Source of the DNA: an uncultured Clostridiaceae bacterium
Lineage (GTDB): Bacteria > Bacillota > Clostridia > Lachnospirales > Lachnospiraceae
Length of the DNA: 64,000 nucleotides
Assembly (NCBI GenBank): GCA_902477765.1
Contig: CABSIM010000008.1
Span: forward strand, 1-64,000
Direction of reading: 5' to 3'
Each line of letters begins with the position of its first letter. Positions within the stretch are counted from its first letter, which is position 1. The notes under the pieces are model-generated. The model worked only from the letters and a program-made list of their open reading frames with translations. It searched no databases and was not told the origin of the DNA. The position numbers and the translations under genes are program-made. This document shows positions 22,927 through 31,819 of this stretch, piece after piece.

Positions 22927-24282
22927 ATGGCATTTGAAAGTTTGGCCGATAAGCTGCAGAATGTCTTCAAGAATTTGAGAGGCAAAGGGCGGCTGACGGA
23001 AGCAGACGTGAAAACGGCGCTGAAGGAAGTGAAAATGGCGCTTCTGGAGGCCGATGTCAGTTTCAAGGTTGTAAAACAGTTTATCAGTTCTGTACAGGAA
23101 CGGGCGATTGGTCAGGATGTGCTGACCAGCCTGACTCCGGGACAGATGGTAATAAAAATTGTAAATGAAGAGCTTGTAAAGCTCATGGGCTCCGAGACCA
23201 CGGAGCTGGCGCTGAAACCGCAGAACGAGATCACCGTGATCATGATGATCGGTCTTCAGGGCGCCGGCAAGACGACGACCACAGCAAAGCTGGCCGGAAA
23301 GTTCAAGGCCAAGGGAAGGAAGCCTCTCCTTGCGGCCTGTGATATCTACCGTCCGGCGGCCATCAAACAGCTGCAGGTCAACGGAGAAAAAGTGGGCGTG
23401 CCGGTGTTCTCCATGGGAGAGAACCAGAAGCCGGTCAACATTGCCAGAGCTGCTGTGGAACATGCCAGGAAGGAAGGCATGAATCTGGTGTTCCTGGATA
23501 CGGCAGGACGTCTTCAGATCGACGAATCCATGATGGATGAACTGGTGGAGATCAAGGAAGCGGTCCATGTGGACCAGACGGTGCTGGTGGTGGACGCCAT
23601 GACCGGTCAGGATGCGGTCAATGTGGCTGGAACCTTCAACGAAAAAATCGGCGTGGACGGCGTCATACTGACCAAGCTGGACGGTGATACCAGAGGCGGC
23701 GCTGCTCTGTCCATCCGTTCCGTTACGGGCCGGCCGATCCTGTACGTGGGTATGGGAGAAAAGCTTTCGGATCTGGAACAGTTCTATCCGGACCGTATGG
23801 CTTCAAGAATTCTGGGTATGGGAGATATCCTGTCCCTGATTGAAAAGGCAGAGTTTGAGGTCAGCGAGGAAAAGGCCCGGGAGATGAGCCAGAAACTCCG
23901 GAAGGCCGAATTCGATTTCAATGATTTCCTGGATCAGATGCGCCAGATCAAGAAAATGGGCGGCATGGCCAGCATCCTGAACATGATGCCGGGCATGAAT
24001 CAGATGAAGGGGAATCTTGATATAGACGAAAAGTCCATGGACCGGGTGGAAGCCATTATCCTTTCCATGACAAAGGAGGAGCGCTCCAATCCGTCTGTTC
24101 TGAATCCGTCCAGGAAACAGAGGATTGCAAAAGGTGCAGGCGTGGACATTTCCGAAGTGAACCGGATCGTCAAGCAGTTTGAACAGTCGCGGAAACTTAT
24201 GAAACAGCTTCCCGGCATGATGGGCGGAAAACGGAGGGGCGGGCTTCCCGGCATGATGGGAAAATTCAAGCTTCCGTTCTGA
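22927..24282 (+). CDS. ffh: Signal recognition particle protein Ffh (SRP54)
   Basis: Ffh binds 4.5S RNA and signal peptides and docks with FtsY at the membrane. The 451 residues show the N domain (1-90), the G domain with GLQGAGKTTTTAKLA near 107, DTAGRLQID and TKLDGDTRGG, and the Met-rich M domain after about 295 (QMRQIKKMGGMASILNMMPG region), which ends in a basic, glycine-rich tail. ATG follows GAGGGAGAGATTGC. Normal family length. It starts a run of RNA and translation genes, with rpsP next. Confidence 0.97.
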   Translation: MAFESLADKLQNVFKNLRGKGRLTEADVKTALKEVKMALLEADVSFKVVKQFISSVQERAIGQDVLTSLTPGQMVIKIVNEELVKLMGSETTELALKPQNEITVIMMIGLQGAGKTTTTAKLAGKFKAKGRKPLLAACDIYRPAAIKQLQVNGEKVGVPVFSMGENQKPVNIARAAVEHARKEGMNLVFLDTAGRLQIDESMMDELVEIKEAVHVDQTVLVVDAMTGQDAVNVAGTFNEKIGVDGVILTKLDGDTRGGAALSIRSVTGRPILYVGMGEKLSDLEQFYPDRMASRILGMGDILSLIEKAEFEVSEEKAREMSQKLRKAEFDFNDFLDQMRQIKKMGGMASILNMMPGMNQMKGNLDIDEKSMDRVEAIILSMTKEERSNPSVLNPSRKQRIAKGAGVDISEVNRIVKQFEQSRKLMKQLPGMMGGKRRGGLPGMMGKFKLPF

Positions 24283-24346
24283 TTTCAAGTTAGCAAATGC
24301 GTTTTCGCATAGCTTATAAAAGCATATTTCAAGGAGGTGAAATGAA

Positions 24347-24592
24347 ATGGCAGTAAAAATGAGACTGAGAAGGATGGGCCAGAAGAAGGCTCCTTTCTAT
24401 AGAATTGTTGTTGCTGATTCCCGTTCCCCGAGAGATGGAAGATTCATCGAGGAAATCGGATACTATGACCCGAACTGCGAGCCGAGCGTAGTAAAATTCG
24501 ACGAGGAAGCAGCTAAGAAGTGGTTATCTACAGGTGCTCAGCCGACCGAGACAGTTGGAAAACTCTTAAAAGTAGCCGGCATCATCCAGTAA
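24347..24592 (+). CDS. rpsP: 30S ribosomal protein S16
   Basis: S16 of 81 residues, starting [19 protein letters not shown], typical of the family, with the [14 protein letters not shown] block. S16 assists assembly of the 30S 5' domain. AAGGAGGTGAAATGAA gives a strong ribosome site before ATG at 24347. It lies between ffh and khpA in the conserved Firmicutes order ffh-rpsP-khpA-rimM-trmD. Confidence 0.98.
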   Translation: MAVKMRLRRMGQKKAPFYRIVVADSRSPRDGRFIEEIGYYDPNCEPSVVKFDEEAAKKWLSTGAQPTETVGKLLKVAGIIQ

Positions 24593-24607
24593 CGCGAGGT
24601 GTGATTG

Positions 24608-24835
24608 ATGAAAGAATTGGTCGAAGTAATTGCTAAGGCACTGGTTGATAATCCTGATGAAGTTGCGGTTACAGAAACGGAAAAGGAAGACGAGATTGTC
24701 ATTGAACTGAAGGTTGCCTCTTCTGATATGGGAAAGGTGATCGGAAAACAGGGCAGAATTGCAAAGGCCATCCGTTCCGTGGTGAAAGCCGCTTCTTCCA
24801 AAATGGAGAAGAAAGTTACTGTGGAAATTCAGTAA
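24608..24835 (+). CDS. khpA: KH-domain RNA-binding protein KhpA
   Basis: The 75-residue protein is a single KH domain with the motif VIGKQGRIAKAIRSVV (GxxG-type loop, about residues 44-59). KhpA binds RNA with KhpB and affects cell length and small RNA handling in Firmicutes. ATG at 24608 is preferred to an overlapping TTG at 24605; a weak GAGGTG site lies upstream. It is 15 bases after rpsP and is followed by a terminator-like hairpin before rimM. Confidence 0.96.
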   Translation: MKELVEVIAKALVDNPDEVAVTETEKEDEIVIELKVASSDMGKVIGKQGRIAKAIRSVVKAASSKMEKKVTVEIQ

Positions 24836-24841
24836 TATGGA

Positions 24842-24879
24842 GGGCTGTGATCAGAGCATGCTTTGATTGCAGCCCTTTT
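24842..24879 (+). terminator. Intrinsic terminator between khpA and rimM
   Basis: GGGCTG (24842-24847) pairs with CAGCCC (24870-24875), with an inner GATCA/TGAT pairing and TTTT directly after. It lies inside an otherwise conserved gene run, so it may attenuate rather than end transcription. Confidence 0.75.
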
Positions 24880-24911
24880 CTCTTATATGCTGTGCGAAAA
24901 GGAGTATCCAA

Positions 24912-25424
24912 ATGGAAAATCTGCTGCGGGTGGGCGTGGTCACGGCGCCCCATGGTATTCACGGTGAGGTCAAGGTCTATCCCACCACCGATGACATGAA
25001 GCGGTTTAAAAAACTGAAATCCGTGATTCTGGATACAGGAAAGGAACAGAAAGTCCTGAAAATCCAGCAGGTGAAGTTTTTCAAGAATCTGGTGATCCTG
25101 AAATTTTCCGGACTTGATAAAATAGAGGATGTGGAAGGATTCCGCCAGAAAGATCTGATGATCACAAGGGATCAGGCGGTGGAACTGTCAGAGGATGAGT
25201 ATTTTATTGCCGATCTGATCGGCCTTTCTGTTGTTACGGATGAAGGAGAGGTTCTGGGGATTCTGGAGGATGTGCTTCAGACCGGAGCCAACGACGTGTA
25301 TTCCGTGAAAACTGCAGAGGGAAAAGAAATTCTGCTGCCGGCCATCGGTGACTGCATTCTCCGGGTGGATCTGGAAAAAAAGGAAATGCTGGTCCATGTG
25401 ATGGACGGGCTTCTGGATCTGTAG
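24912..25424 (+). CDS. rimM: 16S rRNA processing protein RimM
   Basis: RimM helps mature the 30S head near S19. The 170-residue protein has the N-terminal [22 protein letters not shown] block and the C-terminal PRC-barrel with ADLIGLSV and [22 protein letters not shown] at 24912 behind AAAGGAGTATCCAA is preferred to an upstream ATG whose leader is unlike RimM. It is directly before trmD (13 bases), the usual arrangement. Confidence 0.96.
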   Translation: MENLLRVGVVTAPHGIHGEVKVYPTTDDMKRFKKLKSVILDTGKEQKVLKIQQVKFFKNLVILKFSGLDKIEDVEGFRQKDLMITRDQAVELSEDEYFIADLIGLSVVTDEGEVLGILEDVLQTGANDVYSVKTAEGKEILLPAIGDCILRVDLEKKEMLVHVMDGLLDL

Positions 25425-25437
25425 GAGGAGGAAACGG

Positions 25438-26196
25438 ATGAAATTTCACGTGATGACGCTGTTCCCGGAAATGGTGATGAACGGACTCAATACCAGCATT
25501 CTGGGACGGGCAGCCGCGAAAGGCCTGGTGTCCTTTGATGCGGTCAATATCCGCGACTATACTCTGGAACGCCACGGGCAGGTGGATGATTATCCCTATG
25601 GCGGCGGAGCCGGTATGGTGATGCAGGCGGAACCCATATACCGGGCTTATGAGGCCATTGCCGGCCGGTCCGGAAAAAAGCCGCGGGTGGTTTACATGAC
25701 GCCTCAGGGGCGTGTGTTCAATCAGAAGATTGCCGAGGAACTTTCCAGGGAAGAGGAACTGGTTTTTCTGTGCGGACATTATGAAGGCGTGGACGAAAGA
25801 GTCCTGGATATGATTGTTACAGACTTTCTGTCTGCCGGCGATTATGTTCTGACCGGAGGTGAACTGCCGGCCATGATGATGATTGACTGTATTTCCAGGC
25901 TGATCCCCGGAGTCCTGAACAACGGAGACTCGGCGGAGTTTGAATCCTTCCATGATAATCTTCTGGAATATCCTCAGTATACCAGGCCGGAGGAGTTCAT
26001 GGGGAGGAAGGTTCCGGAAATCCTGCTTTCCGGCCATCATGCCAACATAGACAGATGGCGCAGGGAACAGTCCATCATAAGGACTCTGGAACGCAGGCCG
26101 GAACTTCTGGCGGATGCGGTGCTTTCAAAAAAAGAACAGCAGTTCCTCGAAAAACTGCTGGCGGAGCGGAGTGAGGACGCCGGTGAAAAAACCTAA
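25438..26196 (+). CDS. trmD: tRNA (guanine-N1)-methyltransferase
   Basis: TrmD methylates G37 of tRNAs with a preceding G36, using AdoMet bound in a knot. The 252 residues include FHVMTLFPEM at the start, DYPYGGGAGMVMQAEP, and the knot sequences VFLCGHYEGVDERV and DYVLTGGELPAMMMID. ATG at 25438 lies after TAGGAGGAGGAAACGG. It ends the ffh-trmD run; a separate promoter serves the next genes. Confidence 0.97.
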   Translation: MKFHVMTLFPEMVMNGLNTSILGRAAAKGLVSFDAVNIRDYTLERHGQVDDYPYGGGAGMVMQAEPIYRAYEAIAGRSGKKPRVVYMTPQGRVFNQKIAEELSREEELVFLCGHYEGVDERVLDMIVTDFLSAGDYVLTGGELPAMMMIDCISRLIPGVLNNGDSAEFESFHDNLLEYPQYTRPEEFMGRKVPEILLSGHHANIDRWRREQSIIRTLERRPELLADAVLSKKEQQFLEKLLAERSEDAGEKT

Positions 26197-26203
26197 AAAG
26201 TGC

Positions 26204-26231
26204 TTGCATTTTCAGAAGAATGAGTTAAAAT
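26204..26231 (+). promoter_or_regulatory. Promoter of the polar amino acid ABC transporter
   Basis: TTGCAT (26204-26209) and TAAAAT (26226-26231) are 16 bases apart, about 78 bases before the binding-protein gene. Confidence 0.55.
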
Positions 26232-26308
26232 AACAGATGTAATATTTATTCATTTTTTTGTATATTATCAGAAGGCCGGAAGTTTCCGGCGTCCAGGAGG
26301 AGAAAATT

Positions 26309-27166
26309 ATGAAAATGATGAAAAAGGCAGCAGCAATTATCCTGACAATGGGTATGGCCGCATCCCTGGCAGCATGCGGATCCGGCAGCACCGCAGAGGA
26401 AACCACAGCAGCTGCGGCAGCAGAGACATCTGCAGAAACAGAAAGCAAGACCGAAGCAGCAGAAACCACAGGGGAAGAGACGGAAGCGCCGGCAGAAAGC
26501 GGCGGGGTTCTGGTGATGGGAACCAATGCGGAATTCGAACCCTGGGAGTATTATGACGGAGACAGTATCGTAGGAATCGATGCGGAGATTGCGGCAGCCA
26601 TTGCTGAAAATCTTGGTATGGAGCTGAAGATTGAGGATATGGCATTTGACGGAATCATTCCTTCGGTTGTTTCCGGAAAGTGTGATTTTGCCATGGCCGG
26701 TATGACCGTGACCGATGAAAGAAAAGCATCTGTGGACTTTACAGATACCTATGCGGATTCCGCACTGGTGATTCTGGTACAGGCTTCCAACGAGGAAATT
26801 CAGGGAGTTGATACGCTGGAAGGACACAAAGTCGGTGCTCAGACAGGAACCACAGGCGACCTTAAGGCTTCTGAGCTGGTGGGTGACGAAAATGTGGAAC
26901 GGTACAATTCTTTCTTCGAAGCCGTGCAGTCCCTGAAACAGGGAAAAATCGATGCTGTCATGATCGACAAGGCACCGGCAAAGGTATTTCTGGCTCAGAA
27001 TGAAGACCTGAAGCAGGCCGGAGAAGATCTGGACAAGGAAGAATATGCCATTGCGGTACAGAAGGGAAATACAGAACTTCTGGACAAGCTCAATGCAGCC
27101 ATCGATGAGCTCCAGGAAGACGGAACCATCGACGAGATCATGAACAAATATATTCCGGCAGAATAA
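26309..27166 (+). CDS. Polar amino acid ABC transporter, substrate-binding lipoprotein
   Basis: The 285-residue protein has an N-terminal export signal with lipobox LAAC (Cys near residue 23), then an Ala/Glu/Thr-rich linker, then a periplasmic-binding-protein type 2 domain of the glutamine/arginine/histidine class (GTNAEFEPWEYYDGDSIVGIDAEIAAAIA start). ATG at 26309 behind CAGGAGGAGAAAATT is preferred to an upstream ATG. The next two genes give a membrane permease and an ATPase, one operon. Which amino acid it binds cannot be read from the sequence; arginine, glutamine, cystine and histidine types share these features. Confidence 0.93.
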   Translation: MKMMKKAAAIILTMGMAASLAACGSGSTAEETTAAAAAETSAETESKTEAAETTGEETEAPAESGGVLVMGTNAEFEPWEYYDGDSIVGIDAEIAAAIAENLGMELKIEDMAFDGIIPSVVSGKCDFAMAGMTVTDERKASVDFTDTYADSALVILVQASNEEIQGVDTLEGHKVGAQTGTTGDLKASELVGDENVERYNSFFEAVQSLKQGKIDAVMIDKAPAKVFLAQNEDLKQAGEDLDKEEYAIAVQKGNTELLDKLNAAIDELQEDGTIDEIMNKYIPAE

Positions 27167-27220
27167 ACCGGAAACGCAGACGGATTGTCTGCACTGCAAA
27201 AAGGAAAACATGACACCATG

Positions 27221-27254
27221 GAACAATGCCGGAGCGTATGCTTGGGCATTGTTC
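27221..27254 (+). other. Hairpin between binding-protein and permease genes
   Basis: GAACAATGCC (27221-27230) and GGCATTGTTC (27245-27254) are perfect 10-base inverted repeats, with no T run. Such hairpins between a binding-protein gene and its permease gene are often used to stabilise the upstream mRNA part. Confidence 0.7.
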
Positions 27255-27279
27255 TGCGCCAAGGGAAAGGAATTTCGAC

Positions 27280-27990
27280 GTGGAACAGTGGAAAAACTAT
27301 TTTACCCCGGAACAGTTCTATCTGAACTTTGTTGCAGATGACAGGTTTGAAAAATATATCCTGAAGGGACTGCAGAATACGCTGGTAATCACCCTGTTTG
27401 CGGTGCTTCTGGGAATTGTTCTGGGAATGATTGTGGGCGTGATCCGGTCTACCAACCAGAAGACCGGAAAACTGAAGATTCTGGACGGCATCTGCCGGGT
27501 CTATCTCTCCGTAATCCGCGGAACACCGGTGGTGGTACAGCTGATGATCATGTACTATTTTATTTTTGCCACACCGGACGCGTCCAAAATTGTCTGTGCC
27601 GTTCTGGCCTTCGGAATCAACTCCGGTGCCTATGTGGCCGAGATTTTCCGCTCCGGAATCATGTCTGTGGACAACGGGCAGTTTGAGGCAGGAAGAAGTC
27701 TGGGATTCAATTACTGTCAGACAATCTGGTACATTATTCTGCCGCAGGCATTCAAAAATGTGCTTCCGGCTCTCTGCAATGAGTTTATTGCATTACTTAA
27801 GGAAACTTCCGTTTCCGGATTCATAGCCCTTCAGGATCTTACCAGAGGCGGCGACATCATCCGCAGCCGGACATACAATGCGGCGCTGCCGTTGTTTACG
27901 GTGGCCTTTGTATACTGGATCGTTGTCACATTCCTGACTGCCATGGTCGGGAGACTGGAAAAGAAACTGAGAAAGAATGAAAGGAAGTAG
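27280..27990 (+). CDS. Polar amino acid ABC transporter permease
   Basis: The 236-residue permease has five or so membrane segments and the ABC-contact EAA-type loop around EAGRSLGFNYCQTIWYIILPQAFKNVLPAL. It is of the HisMQ/GlnP family. GTG at 27280 is chosen because AAAGGA at 27266-27271 is well spaced before it; the longer reading from 27226 runs through the hairpin and is unlikely. It lies in an operon between the binding protein and the ATPase (3 bases before the ATPase ATG). Confidence 0.93.
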   Translation: MEQWKNYFTPEQFYLNFVADDRFEKYILKGLQNTLVITLFAVLLGIVLGMIVGVIRSTNQKTGKLKILDGICRVYLSVIRGTPVVVQLMIMYYFIFATPDASKIVCAVLAFGINSGAYVAEIFRSGIMSVDNGQFEAGRSLGFNYCQTIWYIILPQAFKNVLPALCNEFIALLKETSVSGFIALQDLTRGGDIIRSRTYNAALPLFTVAFVYWIVVTFLTAMVGRLEKKLRKNERK

Positions 27991-27993
27991 GAC

Positions 27994-28764
27994 ATGGGCA
28001 AAAATGAGACAGCGCTGCCGGAGATTCAGGCGGGCGAACCACTTATCCAGGTCAATGACCTGTATAAATCCTTTGGCACCAATGTGGTCCTTAAAAATAT
28101 CACCACAACCATAAAAAAAGGGGAAGTGGTTTTTGTGGTGGGACCGTCCGGTTCGGGAAAATCCACGTTTCTCAGGTGTATGAATCTTCTGGAGGTTCCC
28201 ACGGGAGGCAGCATCCTGTTTGAGGGACGTAACATTACGGCTCCCGGAGCGGATATCAACAAACTCCGCAGGAAAATGGGAATGGTGTTCCAGCAGTTCA
28301 ATCTGTTTCCCCATATGAGTATTCTGAAAAACATGACCATCGCACCTGTGAAGCTTCTGGGGATGAAAGAGGAAGATGCGGCTGCGGAAGCAGAGAAACT
28401 GCTGAGCCGGGTCGGACTTCTGGACAAGAAAAATGCCTACCCGGATCAGCTTTCCGGAGGCCAGAAACAGAGAATTGCCATTGTCAGGGCCCTGATGATG
28501 AAACCGGATGTGATGCTGTTTGACGAACCCACATCGGCGCTGGATCCGGAAATGGTGGGGGAGGTTCTGGCTGTCATGCGGGAACTGGCCAGAGAACATA
28601 TGACCATGATCGTTGTGACCCATGAAATGGGGTTTGCCAGAGAAGTGGCGGACCGGGTCATGTTTCTGGACGGCGGAGATTTTGTGGAGGAAGCGCCTCC
28701 GGCAGAATTTTTCTCAAATCCCAGATCGGAGCGCCTGAAATCATTTTTGGGCAAAGTTCTGTAA
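27994..28764 (+). CDS. Polar amino acid ABC transporter ATP-binding protein
   Basis: The 256-residue ATPase (GlnQ/HisP class) has Walker [11 protein letters not shown], the signature [15 protein letters not shown], Walker [13 protein letters not shown], and the switch His in [19 protein letters not shown] at 27994 follows the permease stop at once. It energises the amino acid importer and ends the operon; the next gene has a strong promoter. Confidence 0.95.
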   Translation: MGKNETALPEIQAGEPLIQVNDLYKSFGTNVVLKNITTTIKKGEVVFVVGPSGSGKSTFLRCMNLLEVPTGGSILFEGRNITAPGADINKLRRKMGMVFQQFNLFPHMSILKNMTIAPVKLLGMKEEDAAAEAEKLLSRVGLLDKKNAYPDQLSGGQKQRIAIVRALMMKPDVMLFDEPTSALDPEMVGEVLAVMRELAREHMTMIVVTHEMGFAREVADRVMFLDGGDFVEEAPPAEFFSNPRSERLKSFLGKVL

Positions 28765-28768
28765 GGAC

Positions 28769-28797
28769 TTGATTTTCCATTTTTTTTATGATATAAT
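28769..28797 (+). promoter_or_regulatory. rplS promoter
   Basis: TTGATT (28769-28774) and TATAAT (28792-28797) are 17 bases apart. The transcript would have a leader of about 75 bases before rplS, in the position of the reported L19 leader RNA, but no such fold was confirmed. Confidence 0.8.
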
Positions 28798-28878
28798 CTT
28801 ACCCTGTGAAATAAGAGATGGTCCTCTGCCGCAGTGTGCGGGTAAGAACATCGAATACTTTAAGGAGGTTCATGAAAG

Positions 28879-29226
28879 ATGAACGAAATTATCAAGAACA
28901 TTGAGGCTGCTCAGCTGAAGGAAAACGTACCCAGCTTCAACGTAGGCGATACTGTAAAGGTATACGCAAAAATCAAAGAAGGAAACCGTGAGAGGATCCA
29001 GGTATTTGAGGGTACCGTGATCAAGAGACAGAACGGCGGCGTCAGAGAAACATTTACCGTAAGAAAGAATTCCAACGGAATCGGCGTGGAAAAGACCTGG
29101 CCGCTTCATTCTCCGGCTGTAGAGAATGTGGAAGTGGTAAGAAGAGGTAAAGTAAGACGTGCGAAACTGAATTACTTAAGAGACCGTGTAGGCAAAGCTG
29201 CCAAGGTAAAAGAACTGGTTAGGTAA
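28879..29226 (+). CDS. rplS: 50S ribosomal protein L19
   Basis: L19 (115 residues) lies at the 30S-50S interface. The start [20 protein letters not shown] and the [17 protein letters not shown] and [16 protein letters not shown] blocks are typical. TTTAAGGAGGTTCATGAAAG provides the ribosome site before ATG at 28879. A terminator follows. Confidence 0.98.
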   Translation: MNEIIKNIEAAQLKENVPSFNVGDTVKVYAKIKEGNRERIQVFEGTVIKRQNGGVRETFTVRKNSNGIGVEKTWPLHSPAVENVEVVRRGKVRRAKLNYLRDRVGKAAKVKELVR

Positions 29227-29242
29227 TTAATCTGACGGATTC

Positions 29243-29273
29243 AAGGGACAATGTAAATTGTCCCTTTCTTTTT
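29243..29273 (+). terminator. Intrinsic terminator after rplS
   Basis: AAGGGACAA (29243-29251) and TTGTCCCTT (29258-29266) pair around six bases, followed by TCTTTTT. Confidence 0.88.
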
Positions 29274-29335
29274 ACACAGAGGACAGATTCCGTCTCCCGG
29301 CCGGAGAGCTTCCGGCAGGAAAAGGAGTGGTGTAT

Positions 29336-29866
29336 TTGGGAGAAAACCGGATTCAGATGGCTGTAAACTGGATTGTGGACATTCTTGTGATGATTGTGCT
29401 GGCCTGCTATACCGTCTATGCGTTTGGCTGCTGTGTGTCTGTGAACGGCCATTCCATGGAACCTGCGCTGTCCCAGGGGGATTATGTGCTGGTAAACCGT
29501 CTGACTTACGATTTGGGACAGCCTGACAGATTTGACATTGTGGTTTTTACACAGGACGGAAGTGTGCAGAATATAAAAAGAGTCATCGGCCTGCCCGGAG
29601 AAACGGTCCAGATAAAGGACCGTGCCGTCTACATCAACGGAGAACGGCTGGAGGCAGATGGGGATCTGGGAAATGTATCCATTGCCGGAGCGGCGGAACA
29701 TCCGGTGGAACTGGGGGAAGATGAATATTTTCTTCTGGGGGACAACCGTGACTCCAGTGAAGACAGCCGCTTTTTTGGAATAGGAAACGTGAAAAGAGAG
29801 CAGATCATCGGTAAAGTCTGGCTGCGGTTCCGGTCTGTTTCTGATTTTGGTCTGGTCAGCTCGTAG
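29336..29866 (+). CDS. lepB: Signal peptidase I
   Basis: Type I signal peptidases remove signal peptides at the outer face of the membrane. The protein (176 residues from TTG at 29336) has one N-terminal membrane segment, the Ser nucleophile S40 in NGHSMEP, the Lys base K81 in NIKRVIGLPGE, and the C-terminal box GDNRDSSEDSRFFG. TTG is preferred as start because AAAGGAG at 29321-29327 is ideally placed; earlier in-frame starts lie inside the rplS terminator. It is 9 bases before rbgA. GTG at 29327 or 29330 is a less likely alternative. Confidence 0.93.
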   Translation: MGENRIQMAVNWIVDILVMIVLACYTVYAFGCCVSVNGHSMEPALSQGDYVLVNRLTYDLGQPDRFDIVVFTQDGSVQNIKRVIGLPGETVQIKDRAVYINGERLEADGDLGNVSIAGAAEHPVELGEDEYFLLGDNRDSSEDSRFFGIGNVKREQIIGKVWLRFRSVSDFGLVSS

Positions 29867-29875
29867 GAGGACATT

Positions 29876-30790
29876 ATGAATATACAATGGTATCCCGGAC
29901 ATATGACAAAAGCGAAACGTGCCATGCAGGAAGATATCAGGCTCATTGACCTGATCATCGAACTGGTGGACGCCAGAGCGCCGATATCCAGCCGGAATCC
30001 GGATATTGACGAACTGGGGAAAGGAAAAGGCCGGCTGATTCTTCTGAACAAGGCGGATCTGGCCTGCGAACCGGGCAATGAAAAATGGACCGCTTTCTAC
30101 AGAGGAAAAGGATATCAGGTCCTGAAAATTGATGCCAGGGCCCGCGGAACTCTGAAACAGATCAGTCAGCTGGTTCAGGAGGCATGCAAGGAAAAAATCG
30201 AGAGGGACAGGAAGCGCGGGATCCTGAACCGGCCTGTACGGGCCATGGTGGTGGGAATTCCCAATGTGGGAAAATCCACTTTTATCAACAGCCTGGCGGG
30301 AAAGGCATGTACAAAAACAGGAAACAGACCAGGAGTCACCAAGGGAAATCAGTGGATCCGTCTGAACCGGCAGGTGGAACTTCTGGATACGCCCGGTATC
30401 CTGTGGCCCAAATTTGAAGATCAGAATGTGGGACTGAAGCTGGCATTTCTGGGCTCGGTCAATGAGGAGATCCTGGATAAGGAGGAACTGGCACTGGAAC
30501 TGATCCGGTGGCTGCGGGATCATATGCCGGGGCTTCTTGTGGAAAAATACGGACTCACGGAGGAGGCAGGAGAACCGGCTGAGGTGCTTTCAGGAATTGC
30601 CAGAGCGAGGGCATGCCTTCAGAAAGGCGGAAATCTCGATATGGAGCGGGCTTCCAGACTTCTTCTGGACGATTTCAGAAGCGGCCGGCTGGGACGTATC
30701 ACGCTGGAATTCCCGGAAACAGAAGAAAAAGGAACCGAAGGGGCATGTGACGCAGAATCCTGTACGGAAGGAAAGGACGGAATATCATGA
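29876..30790 (+). CDS. rbgA: Ribosome biogenesis GTPase YlqF/RbgA
   Basis: RbgA is needed for a late step of 50S assembly. The 304-residue protein has the circularly permuted GTPase order of its family: LLNKADL (G4) comes before GIPNVGKSTFIN (G1), and DTPGILWPKF (G3) follows. N-terminal IQWYPGHMTKAKRAM is characteristic. ATG at 29876 lies after GTAGGAGGACATT. Its end overlaps the rnhB start by 4 bases. The lepB-rbgA-rnhB-yraN order matches other Clostridia. Confidence 0.97.
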   Translation: MNIQWYPGHMTKAKRAMQEDIRLIDLIIELVDARAPISSRNPDIDELGKGKGRLILLNKADLACEPGNEKWTAFYRGKGYQVLKIDARARGTLKQISQLVQEACKEKIERDRKRGILNRPVRAMVVGIPNVGKSTFINSLAGKACTKTGNRPGVTKGNQWIRLNRQVELLDTPGILWPKFEDQNVGLKLAFLGSVNEEILDKEELALELIRWLRDHMPGLLVEKYGLTEEAGEPAEVLSGIARARACLQKGGNLDMERASRLLLDDFRSGRLGRITLEFPETEEKGTEGACDAESCTEGKDGIS

Positions 30791-31434
30791 GAAAGCCTCT
30801 GACAGGAGAAAAACTGGAAAAAGAACTGGCACGTCTGGAGGCCATGAAGGAGTTTGAAAAGATGTATGGGGAATGCCGGCTGATCTGCGGCATCGATGAA
30901 GCCGGCCGGGGTCCTCTTGCAGGCCCCGTGGTGGCCGGGGCGGCAGTTCTGCCTGCGGACTGCACCATTCTGTATCTCAACGACTCCAAGAAGCTGTCGG
31001 AAAAACGCAGGGAAGAGCTGTATCAGGAGATTACTGAAAAAGCCGTGGCCTGGCATGTGGGAACGGCGTCTCCGGGAAGAATTGACGAGATCAATATTCT
31101 TCAGGCCACTTATGAAGCCATGCGCGAAGCCGTAAACGGGCTTGGAATTGTTCCCGATCTTCTTTTAAACGATGCGGTCACCATTCCCGGCATTCCGGTC
31201 CGTCAGGTGCCCATCGTCAAAGGAGATGCAAGGAGTGTATCCATAGCTGCCGCCAGCATTCTTGCCAAAGTCACCAGAGACCGGCTGATGACGGAATATG
31301 ACCGGCTTTATCCGGAGTATGCATTTGCAAAGAACAAAGGCTACGGAACGGCGGCTCACATTGCCGCCCTTAAGGAATACGGCCCCTGTGCCATTCACCG
31401 CAGGAGCTTTATCGGACATTTTGTTCCGGTCTGA
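30787..31434 (+). CDS. rnhB: Ribonuclease HII
   Basis: RNase HII cuts RNA in RNA-DNA hybrids and single ribonucleotides in DNA. The 215-residue protein has the catalytic Asp-Glu in GIDEAGRGPLAGPVV near 37, and the later Asp residues in LLNDAV and AYDR-type contexts (ILAKVTRDRLM). The start ATGA overlaps the rbgA stop by 4 bases, so translation is coupled. The family length is normal for the short Clostridia form. Confidence 0.97.
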   Translation: MRKPLTGEKLEKELARLEAMKEFEKMYGECRLICGIDEAGRGPLAGPVVAGAAVLPADCTILYLNDSKKLSEKRREELYQEITEKAVAWHVGTASPGRIDEINILQATYEAMREAVNGLGIVPDLLLNDAVTIPGIPVRQVPIVKGDARSVSIAAASILAKVTRDRLMTEYDRLYPEYAFAKNKGYGTAAHIAALKEYGPCAIHRRSFIGHFVPV

Positions 31435-31454
31435 CGGAAAAAGAAAGGAACGGC

Positions 31455-31802
31455 ATGCGGGAAAACAACCGGCAAACAGGTGGAAAGTATGAACGGCTGA
31501 TTGCGGAGTATCTTGAAAAACAGGGGATGAAGATCCTTGAGGCCAATTACCGGTGCCGGTCCGGAGAAATCGATCTGGTGGCTGCGGACGGGCGTTTTCT
31601 GGTATTTGTGGAAGTGAAGTACCGGAAGAACAGATCCATGGGAAGCGCACTGGAGGCTGTAACCCCAAGAAAAGCCGCACAGGTGCGGAGGACAGCAGAA
31701 TATTATCTGTTTGAAAAACGGCTGCCTGAGGATACTCCATGCAGATTTGATGCGGCAGCTGTGGACGGAGAAATCATAACATATCTGAAAAATGCATTCT
31801 GA
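31455..31802 (+). CDS. yraN: YraN family endonuclease-like protein (UPF0102)
   Basis: The 115-residue protein belongs to the YraN family, which has the restriction-endonuclease-like fold seen in Holliday-junction resolvases. The fold motif is visible: EKYLEKQG-type start, RCRSGEIDLVAADG, and FVEVKYRKN. Its role in the cell is unclear. ATG at 31455 follows AAAGAAAGGAACGGC. It lies 20 bases after rnhB, as is common, and 17 before pgeF. Confidence 0.94.
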   Translation: MRENNRQTGGKYERLIAEYLEKQGMKILEANYRCRSGEIDLVAADGRFLVFVEVKYRKNRSMGSALEAVTPRKAAQVRRTAEYYLFEKRLPEDTPCRFDAAAVDGEIITYLKNAF

Positions 31803-31819
31803 CCAAAAGGAGTCTGATT

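Noticed and set aside
28798..28878. L19 leader RNA before rplS
   Set aside because: The position fits, but I could not draw the expected fold with confidence, so it is only mentioned with the promoter.
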